Assembly: GCF_033473495.1 (NCBI RefSeq)
Contig: NC_088941.1
Coordinates: forward strand, 372,001 to 436,000
Source of the DNA: Cercospora beticola
Lineage: Eukaryota > Ascomycota > Dothideomycetes > Mycosphaerellales > Mycosphaerellaceae
Length of the DNA stretch: 64,000 nt
Reading direction: 5' to 3'
Part shown: positions 54,880-64,000 of the stretch, one piece after another
Position numbering within the stretch: position 1 is the first letter of the stretch
Layout of the letters: each line of letters opens with the position of its first letter
Translations under genes and position numbers: made by a program
Notes under the pieces: generated by a model
Database searches by the model: none
Told to the model about the DNA's origin: nothing
What the model saw: only the letters and a program-made list of their open reading frames with translations

Positions 54880-57714
54880 ATGGTGAGCAGGAAACCAGTC
54901 GCCCCTACGGTCGACACGACTCAGGCGAATGCGGCGACCACGAATCCTCCGAACGGCACAGCCGTACCCTACCCGACGACGCCTACGAAAGAGGGAGGAG
55001 ACCCACAGACAGCCAGCAGTGTCTACAGCCCAGACTTGAACACCTCGCCTGCCTTCGACCTAATTGACATGAATGCTGCACGGGAGAAGAAGAGGAGAGA
55101 CTCCGATGTTAGTTCGCACGGTACATGGGACTCAGACGATACCGATAGGGACATCGAATCTCCCGATGGCTTCGTCGAAATCCCCAAACCTTTGAGGATC
55201 ACTCCTAGCAACCAGGATATCAAGGGCCACGCAAGGAACGAAAGTGAGCTGCCCTCTATCCTGCGGCCAGGACCTGTGAACGGTGCTGTGGGTGTTCGCA
55301 ACGACAATCAGAAGTATGACGATGAGGCACACGCAAACCCATGGGCACTGGAATCAAACAACCCCTACAACAAGCAGAATGGACTAGTGCAAAATGGCGC
55401 GCAAAAGAGCACCGAGAACGTCCTGCCCAGTCCACCAATATGGGAGCAAGCCTCGCAAAAGCCACCTCCTCCGCCAACGCAAGCACCTCCCGCTCCACCG
55501 ACTGAGTTGCCCACTGTTCGGACGCCCGCTGAAGAGCTTGCGCACCTCTCTCTTGGCAGCGATGCCTTGGCAACACCTTCCTACGAGACAGCAGAGGAAA
55601 TGGTCGTTCCTCAAAAAGGTCAACCTCCATTTGCTCCCGTATCCCAACCGGCCAACAACCTACCCGTCACCAATCCGTGGGCCGAGAGCAAGACGCCTTC
55701 CCCACCTCCGCCGCCGAAAGAGCCGTTGCCACAGAGCTCGATTGAGCATGGCAACATTCCGATTGCTCTGCCTGATGCACAATCTCCAGCTCAGTCTCCT
55801 GCGTTGCCACTGCAAAACGAAGAGCGCGCACCGGAATACGCCTCTCCTCCAGGGCCACCTCCAGGACCACTGATCGATCATGCTCAGCCGCCTCCAACTC
55901 AGCAACCTCCACCCATATCTACAGATTTCCCAGCCGCTTCATCATCGTCTGCACCATTCACTGTACCTGAGACACCTCGCACCCAAGAGAGGAAACGCAA
56001 TGAGCATTATCAAATCAAGCACATCAACTGGCAGGACCGGGATAAGATGCGTTCTTCTCCAATACTGACCCAGAACGAGAACGGCCCGTGCCCGCTGCTG
56101 GCTCTCGTCAATGCGCTCGTATTGTCGACTCCGCTTGACATGGACACGCCTCTAGTGGAGACGCTTCGGACCCGCGAACAGGTGTCACTTGGCTTGTTGC
56201 TCGATGCAGTTTTCGACGAGCTCATGTCAGGCCGAAGAGGGGACACTGCCCACAGTCTGCCAGATGTGAGTGAGTTGTACGCATTCCTATTGGCTCTGCA
56301 TACTGGCATGAATGTGAACCCACGTTTTGTCACCCCAGTGCAAACACCTAGAGGCTCATTCGATGGACATCCAAAAGCCATGAACGGCATACACCCTCTA
56401 CAGAGAGCACAAAGTAAGCCTGGCAGTTTTGAGGAGACGAGAGAAATGCGTCTCTATTCGACCTTCAACATTCCCCTGATCCACGGCTGGATCCCGGCGC
56501 GAGAGTCTCCAGTATACTATGCTTTTGATCGCAACGCCAAGACGTTTGAGGACGCTCAGAACATCCAATTTGCGCAAGCAGAACTGGAGCACAAGCAGCA
56601 GACGGAAGGGCTTAGCTTTCAGGAGCAGCAATTGCTTGAAGACATCACGACCATAAAAAGTTTCCTCGGTAACTGGCCGACGCAGCTTACAGATCATGGA
56701 CTGGATTGCATCTCGCAAAGCTTAGACTCAGGCCAAATCGCGATCCTGTTTCGCAATGATCACTTTAGCACACTGTACAAGGAGCCACGACATGGCGCTC
56801 TCATGACGTTGGTAACAGACCAGGGCTACGGCTCACATGCAGAGATTGTTTGGGAAAGCCTCGTGGACGTCAATGGCGCTGCTTCTGAACATTTCAGTGG
56901 AGATTTCCGCAGTGTGAGCCATGGCAATGCCACGAATCTCAATCAAGGCAACTCTGGGGGCGGCAACGAAGGCTGGGAGACGGTACAAAGCCGAAACAAC
57001 AATCGTCGGCCGCAAGCGCAGACCTCAGACTCTGACGTGCCGCCACCATTGCCAGGTCCTAGGCCGACTTCCAATGTGTCTACACAGCCATTACAAGATC
57101 AAGATCTAGGTGTCACATCCTCGACACAGCTTTCAGCCTCGGAACAAGAAGACCATGATCTCGCTCTTGCTCTTCAGTTACAAGAAGAGGAAGAGGATCA
57201 GCAGAGACAAGCCGAGGAACGACGAAGACGAGAGCGCGAGCTCTCCGAACGATATCTCTCGTCAGAAAGTAACAACGAACGGCCCCCACAAATTCCCCCA
57301 CGCCGAAATCAAAGGTCACCTCGCCAGAGCAGTGGCAACATCCCCGTCACCACCCGTCCGCATGGGAGACCTGCTGTAAATCGTCCGGCGGACGCTTTTG
57401 ATCCCGATGCACCGCCAACCTACGAGCAGTCTTCTCATGATCGACCTTACCGGCCCGCAGGAGCAACGGCGCAGCCAGCACAGGGGAATCCGCTGAACAC
57501 GCTTGATCATCTTCAACGACAAAGTGCTTATGCTCAGCAAAGTTCCACAACCGTGAATAGTGTTCCTGGTCATGGTCGACGTGACAGCGGAAACAGGATT
57601 GGCCGTAGACCCAGTCATATCCAGAATCAGACGCCGGCATATTCACAACATCCAGGGAGAGTGCAAGGCGCAGCCACTGTGAAGGAAACGGATGAGCGAT
57701 GTGTCGTGATGTAG
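54880..57714 (+). CDS. MINDY-type deubiquitinase with C-terminal CaaX box
   Basis: 944 residues, single exon. Residues 1-370 are Pro/Ser/Gln-rich and disordered. The MINDY (DUF544) catalytic domain runs about 380-680: catalytic Cys404 in QNENGPCPLLALVNAL, His628 in FRNDHFSTLY, plus IPLIHGWIP. MINDY enzymes trim K48-linked ubiquitin chains. After it come a Gln/Arg-rich tail and a UIM-like ubiquitin-binding segment (EDHDLALALQLQEEEEDQQ). The last four residues, CVVM, form a CaaX prenylation box, as in human MINDY-1/2, so membrane attachment is likely. The first ATG is used (GATATGGTG). Confidence 0.9.
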   Translation: MVSRKPVAPTVDTTQANAATTNPPNGTAVPYPTTPTKEGGDPQTASSVYSPDLNTSPAFDLIDMNAAREKKRRDSDVSSHGTWDSDDTDRDIESPDGFVEIPKPLRITPSNQDIKGHARNESELPSILRPGPVNGAVGVRNDNQKYDDEAHANPWALESNNPYNKQNGLVQNGAQKSTENVLPSPPIWEQASQKPPPPPTQAPPAPPTELPTVRTPAEELAHLSLGSDALATPSYETAEEMVVPQKGQPPFAPVSQPANNLPVTNPWAESKTPSPPPPPKEPLPQSSIEHGNIPIALPDAQSPAQSPALPLQNEERAPEYASPPGPPPGPLIDHAQPPPTQQPPPISTDFPAASSSSAPFTVPETPRTQERKRNEHYQIKHINWQDRDKMRSSPILTQNENGPCPLLALVNALVLSTPLDMDTPLVETLRTREQVSLGLLLDAVFDELMSGRRGDTAHSLPDVSELYAFLLALHTGMNVNPRFVTPVQTPRGSFDGHPKAMNGIHPLQRAQSKPGSFEETREMRLYSTFNIPLIHGWIPARESPVYYAFDRNAKTFEDAQNIQFAQAELEHKQQTEGLSFQEQQLLEDITTIKSFLGNWPTQLTDHGLDCISQSLDSGQIAILFRNDHFSTLYKEPRHGALMTLVTDQGYGSHAEIVWESLVDVNGAASEHFSGDFRSVSHGNATNLNQGNSGGGNEGWETVQSRNNNRRPQAQTSDSDVPPPLPGPRPTSNVSTQPLQDQDLGVTSSTQLSASEQEDHDLALALQLQEEEEDQQRQAEERRRRERELSERYLSSESNNERPPQIPPRRNQRSPRQSSGNIPVTTRPHGRPAVNRPADAFDPDAPPTYEQSSHDRPYRPAGATAQPAQGNPLNTLDHLQRQSAYAQQSSTTVNSVPGHGRRDSGNRIGRRPSHIQNQTPAYSQHPGRVQGAATVKETDERCVVM

Positions 57715-58566
57715 GGTCCATGCACGGTCTCATAGTTGTTCAGTTCACGCCATCTTGAGGGATGGCGTAATGTGTAATTCTTGTAAGGATAGTGAGCGCA
57801 GCATTGGAAGGGACGATGATAGGACGGCGTTACGAAGATATGAGATTTGTCGATGTTGAGAGGCATTGTCTTGCAGCATATATCGTTAGATACCCAGGAG
57901 CACCACGAATTCTTGAGAAAGCCGGGTGCAGCGACCTGAATAATTTTAATGGTATTCCTGGACACATCCCCATCTCCCTTCTGTACTGACCCCGCTCCGG
58001 CGTGAAGTGGTGACAGACGGTCCAATCGTTCTCAAGCAGAATAGAGACATCTTGCGGCGCAAAGGAAGTCTCAAGTTTGAGCAGAGGACAACTCCTAAGA
58101 GCGGTCAAGCCAAGGTCGCACTGCCGTGCATCCTAAGGTATCGATAGTCATCGGTTTCTCAGCAACCGAGAGCCAGCTGCTTATAGGCGAACCAAATGTG
58201 TAAGCGAGTCCGCAGTCTAGGTGGTACGACGCAACAACTCCGAGTTGTTCTCGGGTGCCCAGACTGGAAGAGGCGTTTGTCATGTTAGCAGCATAGCAGT
58301 GGCGTGAAACCATGGACTTCGCAGCCGCAAATGAGAAAGATGTGATGAGATCAAAAGCGGAATTCAGAGGTGAGTGCTGCGATCTACCTCGCCATCGTGT
58401 TTCGAGCCGTAAAGTCGTCGATGCGTCGTTTCTGTACAACAAAAGGTATTTTTACATGCGCCGCACTATGCAATGCGGTTGTACGCCCATATTGGGAAGG
58501 TCGCGTACGGTATTAGGTATTTGCTGATCGTGCAGCTCAGCTGTCAGTTGCGGGAAGGGCTTTTGT
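57715..58566. other. Intergenic region between convergent genes
   Basis: About 850 bases between the MINDY-like and ferredoxin stops. Small overlapping ORFs; nothing recognised. Confidence 0.4.
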
Positions 58567-59319
58567 TCACTTCTTCTCCGCGAAATCTGAGGCTTGGAGG
58601 TTGCGGGTCATTGATGGTAGCTTGATCACCAGGCCATCGAGTTCCTTGCTCATTACAACTTGGCACCCGAGTCTGCTAGTTTCAGTCAAACCGAATGCTA
58701 GGTCAAGCATGTCGTTTTCGTCGTCCGAGGGCTCCTCCTGTTGTCACTGTCAGCTTATCTTGTATTTTCCGCCACAGCCTCGGGACCAGAGACTTTCATG
58801 TCTCCAATTTTCTCGACGTACCATCTTATCGAACATCTCTTCGTCTCTCACTATTACGTGACATGTACTGCAGGCACAGCTCCCTCCGCAAGCACCCTCC
58901 ATCTCCAAGTCGTTGGCCTGGGCAATGTCTAACAAATTGTCTCCATCTGCCACCTCGAATGTCCAGTCTTTTCCCTCCTTGTCAATGAACGTGACTTTTC
59001 GCTCCTCCCCAGGCTTCGGAGGTGTAAGATCGCCGTGCTGTCGTATAGGTGAAGAGGCAAATGTTCGTTGAGTTTGCGCCAATGCGTTTCGTTGAATGGG
59101 GTTTGTCCAGAGAGCATGAGGTGACTTCGTGAATGCAACCTGCCTCGATCCGTTTGACCACGACTGTCTGCTGGATGGTAATGATCTGCTCGATGTCTGT
59201 ATCCGCAAGCCCCTGCTCTGTATCGCCTGGCGTATGCGTCTCGGAATGTCTCGTGGTCGGGCTCGTGTCGTCATTGAGAAAGTGCTCGAGGCCGTTGTGC
59301 ACACTGTTCTGCTCGCCAT
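58567..59319 (-). CDS. YAH1: Mitochondrial [2Fe-2S] ferredoxin (adrenodoxin type)
   Basis: Exons 59319-58822 and 58737-58567 give 222 residues; intron 58821-58738 (GTACGT...GCTGACAG...CAG, 84 bases). A long basic Ser/Arg-rich leader (about 1-95) targets mitochondria. The ferredoxin domain has the adrenodoxin cluster motif C144-x5-C150-x2-C153-x36-C190; Cys190 is supplied by exon 2 (RLGCQVV). It delivers electrons for Fe-S cluster assembly and heme A synthesis. The C-terminus [14 protein letters not shown] matches yeast Yah1-type endings. Divergent from the bL19m gene with about 206 bases between the ATGs. Confidence 0.93.
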
Positions 59320-59525
59320 TGCTGCCAGATAGATGCTGAGAAACAGCGAATTGACAGCGAAATTGTTTCTGGCTTGAAGAGCGAAAGTCGGAGGATGTGG
59401 TCATCAAGGACAAGATTATTGGGGACCGATTCACTGTACTCGACGAACGCCAAGCAATTGGCCGCGGAGGTTCTCCCAGTCCGAGACCATTGAACCACGA
59501 CATCACCTTCATGCTATCCATCACC
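59320..59525. promoter_or_regulatory. Short bidirectional promoter of ferredoxin and bL19m genes
   Basis: 206 bases between the ATG of the mitochondrial ferredoxin and the ATG of a mitoribosomal protein. Both products act in mitochondria, so shared control is plausible. No TATA box was noted. Confidence 0.55.
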
Positions 59526-60338
59526 ATGTCCACGTCAATACAGTCCGTACGGCCGCTGGCCAGCCTCAAACAAGCCTTGCGACAATGTCGAGCCGAACGA
59601 CAACGATGCAGAACATACGCGACGTCGCCCATCGCCGAGGAAATTCCCAAGGAACGCGAGATCTACCCTTCACTTATGCCCAAGAACTTCCTACAGCCTC
59701 CGTCAAAGGGCTTCCGACCCTCCGTTGCCACGAAACAAAACCGTGAGCCTTTCTTCAGTCCGGATTGGGGCCCCGGCATCAGCTAACAGCATCTCACAGG
59801 CTTCGACGATGGCCTCCGCAGAATCCCCACCATTCCACCTCCTCGATCAACCCTTAAACTCTGCAAAGACCCCATAGGCCAAATCACCCAAGACCAACTC
59901 ACAGCACTCGACCCCTCAGGCGCCCGCACACGCCTCTTCTCCAAAGGCAACGCCGAGCGCGTAGCACCAGGAGACATCCTCCTCGTGCGACTCAAAAACG
60001 GCGACGATTTCTCTGGAGTATGTCTCAACATCCGACAACGCAACAGTCCCATCGACACAGCAGTTCTACTGCGCAACCATTTGACGCGCGTGGGAGTGGA
60101 GATGTGGTTTAAAGTCTACAGTCCGAACGTTGAAGGGATAGAGATTGTGCAGAGGAAAGAGAAGAGAGCGAGAAGGGCGAAGTTATATTATATGCGACTG
60201 CCGAAGCATGATATCGGAAGTGTGGAGGGTATTGTCAGGCAGTATCAGAAGACGAGATTGGGCGGGAATTTGGCGAGTAGAGGAGCGAAGGGGAGAGATG
60301 GGAATAGTCATAAGAAGAAGGGGAATAAGAAGAGGTAG
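59526..60338 (+). CDS. IMG1: Mitochondrial ribosomal protein bL19m
   Basis: Exons 59526-59742 and 59800-60338 give 251 residues; intron 59743-59799 (GTGAGC...AGCTAACAG...CAG). An N-terminal presequence (STSIQSVRPLASLKQALRQC...RTYATSP) precedes the bL19 fold: RVAPGDILLVRLKNGDDFSGVCLNIRQRNSPIDTAVLLRNHLTRVGVEMWFKVYSPNVEGIEIVQRK. The C-terminus is Lys/Arg/Gly-rich, probably contacting rRNA. An ATG at 59511 would add five residues; 59526 has the better context (ACCATGT). Yeast Img1 is the counterpart. Confidence 0.88.
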
Positions 60339-60792
60339 AGTGGGAGATGGATGATTTGTAAAACAGGTGCGGAATGCCAATATCACAAGAAATATCGTGA
60401 AGGCATGAATGGGATGATGAAAGCAGGGTCGAGTACATTGACTCGAGGAACGGCTGATCCGCTAAAGGAGACCCTGCAAAACAATCTATATGTCGGACGA
60501 AGTGCAGGTTCGATTTGATCGGCATCCCTACATGCGGATCTGCAGCCTCCGGCCTCATTCGCAGCATCATCGCGAAGAGGGCAGTGTTGCTATAGCTATA
60601 CACAAGCTCGCCCGCGATAGAGGAACCCTCTCGTGTCCAAATTACAGATTCTAAGGCACAGGTCTTGCCTCCTCATCACCAGTCACTGTCTCTTCTGCCG
60701 CGTGGAGCCAATCGGCCAGATGAGACCTGCGCATCGAACGCAGTCCAGTGCCATTTTCTGTCAACTGATCTGGGCAAAGTCCCAGTCAATCA
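60339..60792. other. 3' region between convergent genes
   Basis: 454 bases. Nothing recognised. Confidence 0.4.
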
Positions 60793-62529
60793 TCAAATCG
60801 TGTGCTTCGAATCTCGTAGTACACAGGACCAACCCGAAGGCGAGTTTTCAGTAATAGGATGTTTCAACTTCACATAATCCAGGTCGTGATATGACGACGG
60901 ATAGAAAACAGTGCTGACTGGGTCAGTGCCAATCCGGTCTGTACGCTGCTCGGGCCCTTTTGAGCCGAGATGGTCTTGGAGCAAGTCCGGCATTTCCGGC
61001 GACTGTCCTAGCAAGTATGCTTTCATAGACTGTTCATAAGGGGCATCGAATTCAGTGCCGTCGGATAACAACCATGCGTTGTCGATTATCATGGGGTCGA
61101 CATCCTCTCCGTGTGGTAGGCCTGGGCCACAATGAATCAGTCCCTTGATATATATGCGGTCAAGTCGTAGAACTTTTGGTATCTGCTTCAGAAGACTTGG
61201 AGCATTGTATACAAGCGTTCGGCGAAGTTCCAGAGATTTGAGTGTTGGGCTGTGGAGTCTAAGGAAATTGGTGAATTTTGTCGCGTTGACGTTGGCAGAT
61301 ATTGTGAGATGCTCGATCTTCGGCCATATGACTGAAGTCGCGTGGAACAGACATGCTTCGCCACTATAGTTCTCATCATCATGCTGCTCGCCGTGATCCT
61401 CATCGATAAGAGGAGCTTCGTCCACGTCGGTGTTGTCGACCACGAAATGGAGGCGTCGGAGCTCCTTTGCGTCGATAAGCAGTTGATGGATCTGCTCACA
61501 GATGAAGCGGCTCTCCAGACTTTCGTCTGCGTCGATATACATCGACAGGTCGGTTAGGTGGGCGAATGGTCTTGCCAGCCACAGTCGCTGAGGTGCTTGG
61601 ACATGTGAGTTCCGCAATAGATCTGCCGGTTGGCGTGGACCCCTGCGCCAGTCGCTGACCAATGTAGACGCATTCTTCATGATATGCTGAACCTTCAATT
61701 TTGTCACAGGAGACGAGCCCTGCTCGTCGCGACGCGCCATGGCTTCGTAGACACACAAGACGGCTTTCTCAGTGATCTCGAAAAGAAGCGCGTCTTCGCT
61801 CTCGCCAATTGGGTATCCATCTTTCCAGCAGTCTGGACCAACAAATGTCTCTGCATAGAATCGTCGCCAAAAGGGCCAACTGTTGAAGTCTCGGTCTTGG
61901 AACATGGCGGTCGCTACAATGACCTCCTTAACATTAGACAGCTTGCAAAATGCGCTCTGAAACTTCCACGCCTCTCGATAGTCTTTCCAGGAATCCTGGT
62001 CTCGGTAGTACCTCCTGTACGCCTGCCAGCCGGTCTCAAGCTCCTGCTCGGTGAACTGATGTAGAGGAATTAAATTGTAATCGTCTCTAGCACGTGCATA
62101 AATGCCATCGAGCGCCTTCACAATGTCGGCGGCTCTTGGTTCATCGGGATAAAGATGTGCATGCTGCTCTCGCCAATGTCGAAATTCTGGACGCATGTCG
62201 ATGCTCTCCTGCCATTGTGCCTAACATGGGGCGAATGTAAGCTTCACTTCTTGCATCTGTGTTCAGCTTGCCCGCTTCCTTACCTTGGTGTACAGCGGCA
62301 AAGTATCGCTGAGGAACACCACCTGCCTGACGTGCGTTGCCAGGTGAGATGCAGCTATAGAAGTGAACTTGGCGAGACTGTGTTTGAAGGCTGCGACATA
62401 AACCTGATCAAACACTAGCGGAGTCGTAAGGTCGTGGAAGGTTTTGGTCGTGCATCTCAATTGCTTCCGCGCAGCATAATCGCAGTACTCAACGATTTGT
62501 GCTAACAACTCCACAGGGAGTTCGTCCAT
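60793..62529 (-). CDS. F-box protein
   Basis: Exons 62529-62284 and 62220-60793 give 557 residues; intron 62283-62221 (GTAAGG...TTAG, 63 bases). The N-terminus MDELPVELLAQIVEYCDYAARKQLRCTTKTFHDLTTPLVF is an F-box, which docks to Skp1 in SCF ubiquitin ligases. The rest is alpha-helical with weak leucine-rich spacing (for example LKSLELRRTLVYNAPSLL), so a substrate-binding solenoid is possible. Acidic stretch around 350-365 (DVDEAPLIDEDHGEQHDDE). Large lineage-specific F-box families of this shape are common in Pezizomycotina. Target unknown. Confidence 0.8.
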
Positions 62530-62968
62530 TTTGCACGTGGGGGTTCAGATGCTCAACTCCTGTGCAGAGGTGAAGTCGCGCACAAGGAAGCACGCGTCGA
62601 GGCAGAGTTCAGGCACCGTGAGGCAACCACGAGTGGGGCAGCGTTGCCATCACCATCACGACCTCCAACAACAACCTCACTCACCCTCCACGATCAACGG
62701 CACGCATCAGACAATTCACATCTCCATAATGCGCATTCAAACCCATAACGATCTCGAAGTAATTCCCAACGATCGCCTCCACGGTGCAAGTAAAACCAAG
62801 TGACGTACATGACACGGCACGATGCATGACCGCTATACCTTCATATTTGGCATGTTGTGGCACCATACTATGATCACATTCACGTCACCACGGCCCTTCC
62901 TACATATAGACACCTAGAACAAGCAAGAACGTAGAAGAATCAACAAATACCACCAAAGTCCAATCACA
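62530..62968. other. Divergent promoter region
   Basis: About 440 bases between the F-box gene and the repeat-protein gene. No element recognised. Confidence 0.4.
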
Positions 62969-63474
62969 ATGTCTCTCACACGCTTCACAACCAGACTTTC
63001 AGCAGTCAGAATCCCAGCTCGGCAATTCTCGATTTCCACATCCAGTACGATTGATGTCTATCATATCGATGTAGGACGAGCAGCAGACTGACCGCCCTCT
63101 TAGAAATGGCCGATAAATCCAACCTCGACGCCAACAATCCCAACAGCATCGGCCGCGAATTCGAATCCGACGGCAAGATCGGCAGCGCAGGTCAAAAAGT
63201 CGGCGGACCTTTCGCCGCAGACGGCACAGTAGGAAAGGAATTCACGAAGCAAGGTTCCATCGGCGGGAAAGCCCAAGAAATGGCCGAGTCAAAGAGCGTC
63301 TTCGATAAGGATGGAGCAGTTGGGAAAGAGTTCCAAGCTGATGGAAAGATCGGACAAGTCGGAGAGGCTGTGGGAGGGCCGTTCTCTAAGGACGGGGCGA
63401 TTGGAAAGCAGTTTACTGATAAGGGAGCGGTTGGCGGGACGGTGCAGGAGAACTTGGGGTCGAAGAAGTCGTAG
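62969..63474 (+). CDS. Glycine-rich repeat protein with possible mitochondrial and cytosolic starts
   Basis: Exons 62969-63044 and 63104-63474 give 148 residues; intron 63045-63103 (GTACGA...GACTGACC...TTAG). Exon 1 encodes a presequence-like leader (MSLTRFTTRLSAVRIPARQF, then SIST), and the join keeps frame with MADKSNLDANNPNSIGREF. Met27 (63106) is itself a good start, so a 122-residue cytosolic form is possible. The mature part is built of imperfect repeats of the form G-x-I/V-G-K-E/Q-F-x-x-D/K-G alternating with VGGPF-x-x-D-G. I recognise a conserved-looking fungal repeat but no named family. Use of exon 1 rests on splice signals. Confidence 0.72.
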
Positions 63475-63633
63475 CCGAGTGGAAGTGTTGATGGTAGCCT
63501 TGCTGTGTAGTGAGCTCTTAGTGTTGCCACATAATTACTGTTGACAGTGTAATGGCATGATATGAAGCTTTGCATTTTTCGGCGTGGCTCGCATTCTGTG
63601 GGAAAGTGAATCTGGCCACAGTATCAGCATACT
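63475..63633. other. 3' region between convergent genes
   Basis: 159 bases; nothing recognised. Confidence 0.3.
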
Positions 63634-64000
63634 TTAAGCCCTGCCAACCTCTCTCCTCAGCCTGCCAGCAGCAGTATCAGCCTTGGCTTCGGGCCATGCA
63701 TCGACAGCCTCCTCCACCTCATCTAAGAACGTGTTGCTGTTGTGTATCCCTGTACCTCCAAGCACGACTCTCACACCCGGGCTGCTGGCATTGACCTGAG
63801 CAACCATCTTCGCCTCCTCGTAAGTGGCCCCTCCCACAATGAACACTATGATGTCCTGTGGTTTGTCTCGCGTCTGTCCTCCCCCTTCCACAAATGGATA
63901 ATTATTCATAGCCAGACGTCCCTTGATGAGATCCTGGAGTGTGTTTTCCAAACGAGGCGAGTGCTGTGTGTAGACATTTTCTACTCCCTTCAACCCACGC
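63634..64000 (-). CDS. VPS45: Sec1/Munc18 protein Vps45, C-terminal end (runs off right edge)
   Basis: The last 122 residues are visible; the frame is open to the window edge. [27 protein letters not shown] and then [22 protein letters not shown] are the C-terminal part of the SM-protein fold. The GG-x-T-x-x-E motif is shared by all SM proteins, and the [11 protein letters not shown] stretch is characteristic of Vps45. Vps45 binds the Tlg2 syntaxin and controls fusion at endosome/trans-Golgi membranes. The last 20 residues ([19 protein letters not shown]) are a variable tail. Confidence 0.9.
   Translation of the reverse strand, partial: RGLKGVENVYTQHSPRLENTLQDLIKGRLAMNNYPFVEGGGQTRDKPQDIIVFIVGGATYEEAKMVAQVNASSPGVRVVLGGTGIHNSNTFLDEVEEAVDAWPEAKADTAAGRLRREVGRA

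Overview
This window is eukaryotic, from a filamentous ascomycete (Pezizomycotina). Genes are dense on both strands and carry 0-3 short introns (47-198 bp, mostly 48-75 bp) with GT...CTRAY...AG signals. The gene content is typical of Pezizomycotina: cerato-platanin, an LCCL membrane protein, a bifunctional-type purine gene half, H2A.Z, eRF1 and Vps45. A Dothideomycete (Mycosphaerellales-like) is my inference from gene style and the MITE-like elements; the sequence alone does not prove it. No rRNA, tRNA or CRISPR was recognised. About 34 protein-coding genes are supported. Many needed intron modelling, so coordinates of spliced genes are outer bounds and the exons are listed in the evidence.

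Layout. 1-585: start of a PH-domain gene leaving the left edge. 2.8-6.2 kb: a divergent pair, mitochondrial-type NAD(H) kinase and an LPA-acyltransferase-like protein, with a 387-bp inverted-repeat element (8-bp target duplication) in the shared promoter. 6.8-14.5 kb: a sucrose/alpha-glucoside-type carrier, then an atypical SDR, an ACS-family MFS carrier and an FAH-family hydrolase that look like a small catabolic cluster. 14.9-16.9 kb: a 212-bp promoter tandem duplication before a small secreted Cys protein, then a cerato-platanin. 17-25 kb: LCCL membrane protein, Aro8-type aminotransferase, BCS1-like AAA protein. 25.6-28.8 kb: P450, GNAT acetyltransferase, a charged unknown protein. 30.7-38.5 kb: a hidden three-exon secreted peptide, a CFA/SAM methyltransferase, and two secreted proteins with PAN/apple-like Cys modules. 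40-48 kb: H2A.Z, an RBR ubiquitin ligase, prephenate dehydratase and eRF1. 48.8-57.7 kb: AVT-type vacuolar amino-acid transporter, HTD2-like hotdog dehydratase, a second inverted-repeat element (TA target), GAR synthetase, MINDY-type deubiquitinase. 58.5-64 kb: mitochondrial [2Fe-2S] ferredoxin and mitoribosomal bL19 (divergent), an F-box protein, a repeat protein with two possible starts, and the C-terminus of Vps45 leaving the right edge.

Most notable: (i) the eRF1 gene has a spliceable intron in its 3' UTR 207 nt after the UGA, and the frame stays open through the UGA, across that splice junction, to a stop 80 codons later. This architecture could couple readthrough to nonsense-mediated decay. 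(ii) Many genes show an abrupt change inside the gene from C/A-ending to G/T-ending codons. (iii) There are two non-autonomous inverted-repeat elements in promoters. (iv) A near-perfect promoter duplication lies before a candidate effector. (v) A three-exon secreted peptide is invisible to ORF scanning. (vi) GAR synthetase lacks the AIR-synthetase half normally fused to it in ascomycetes.
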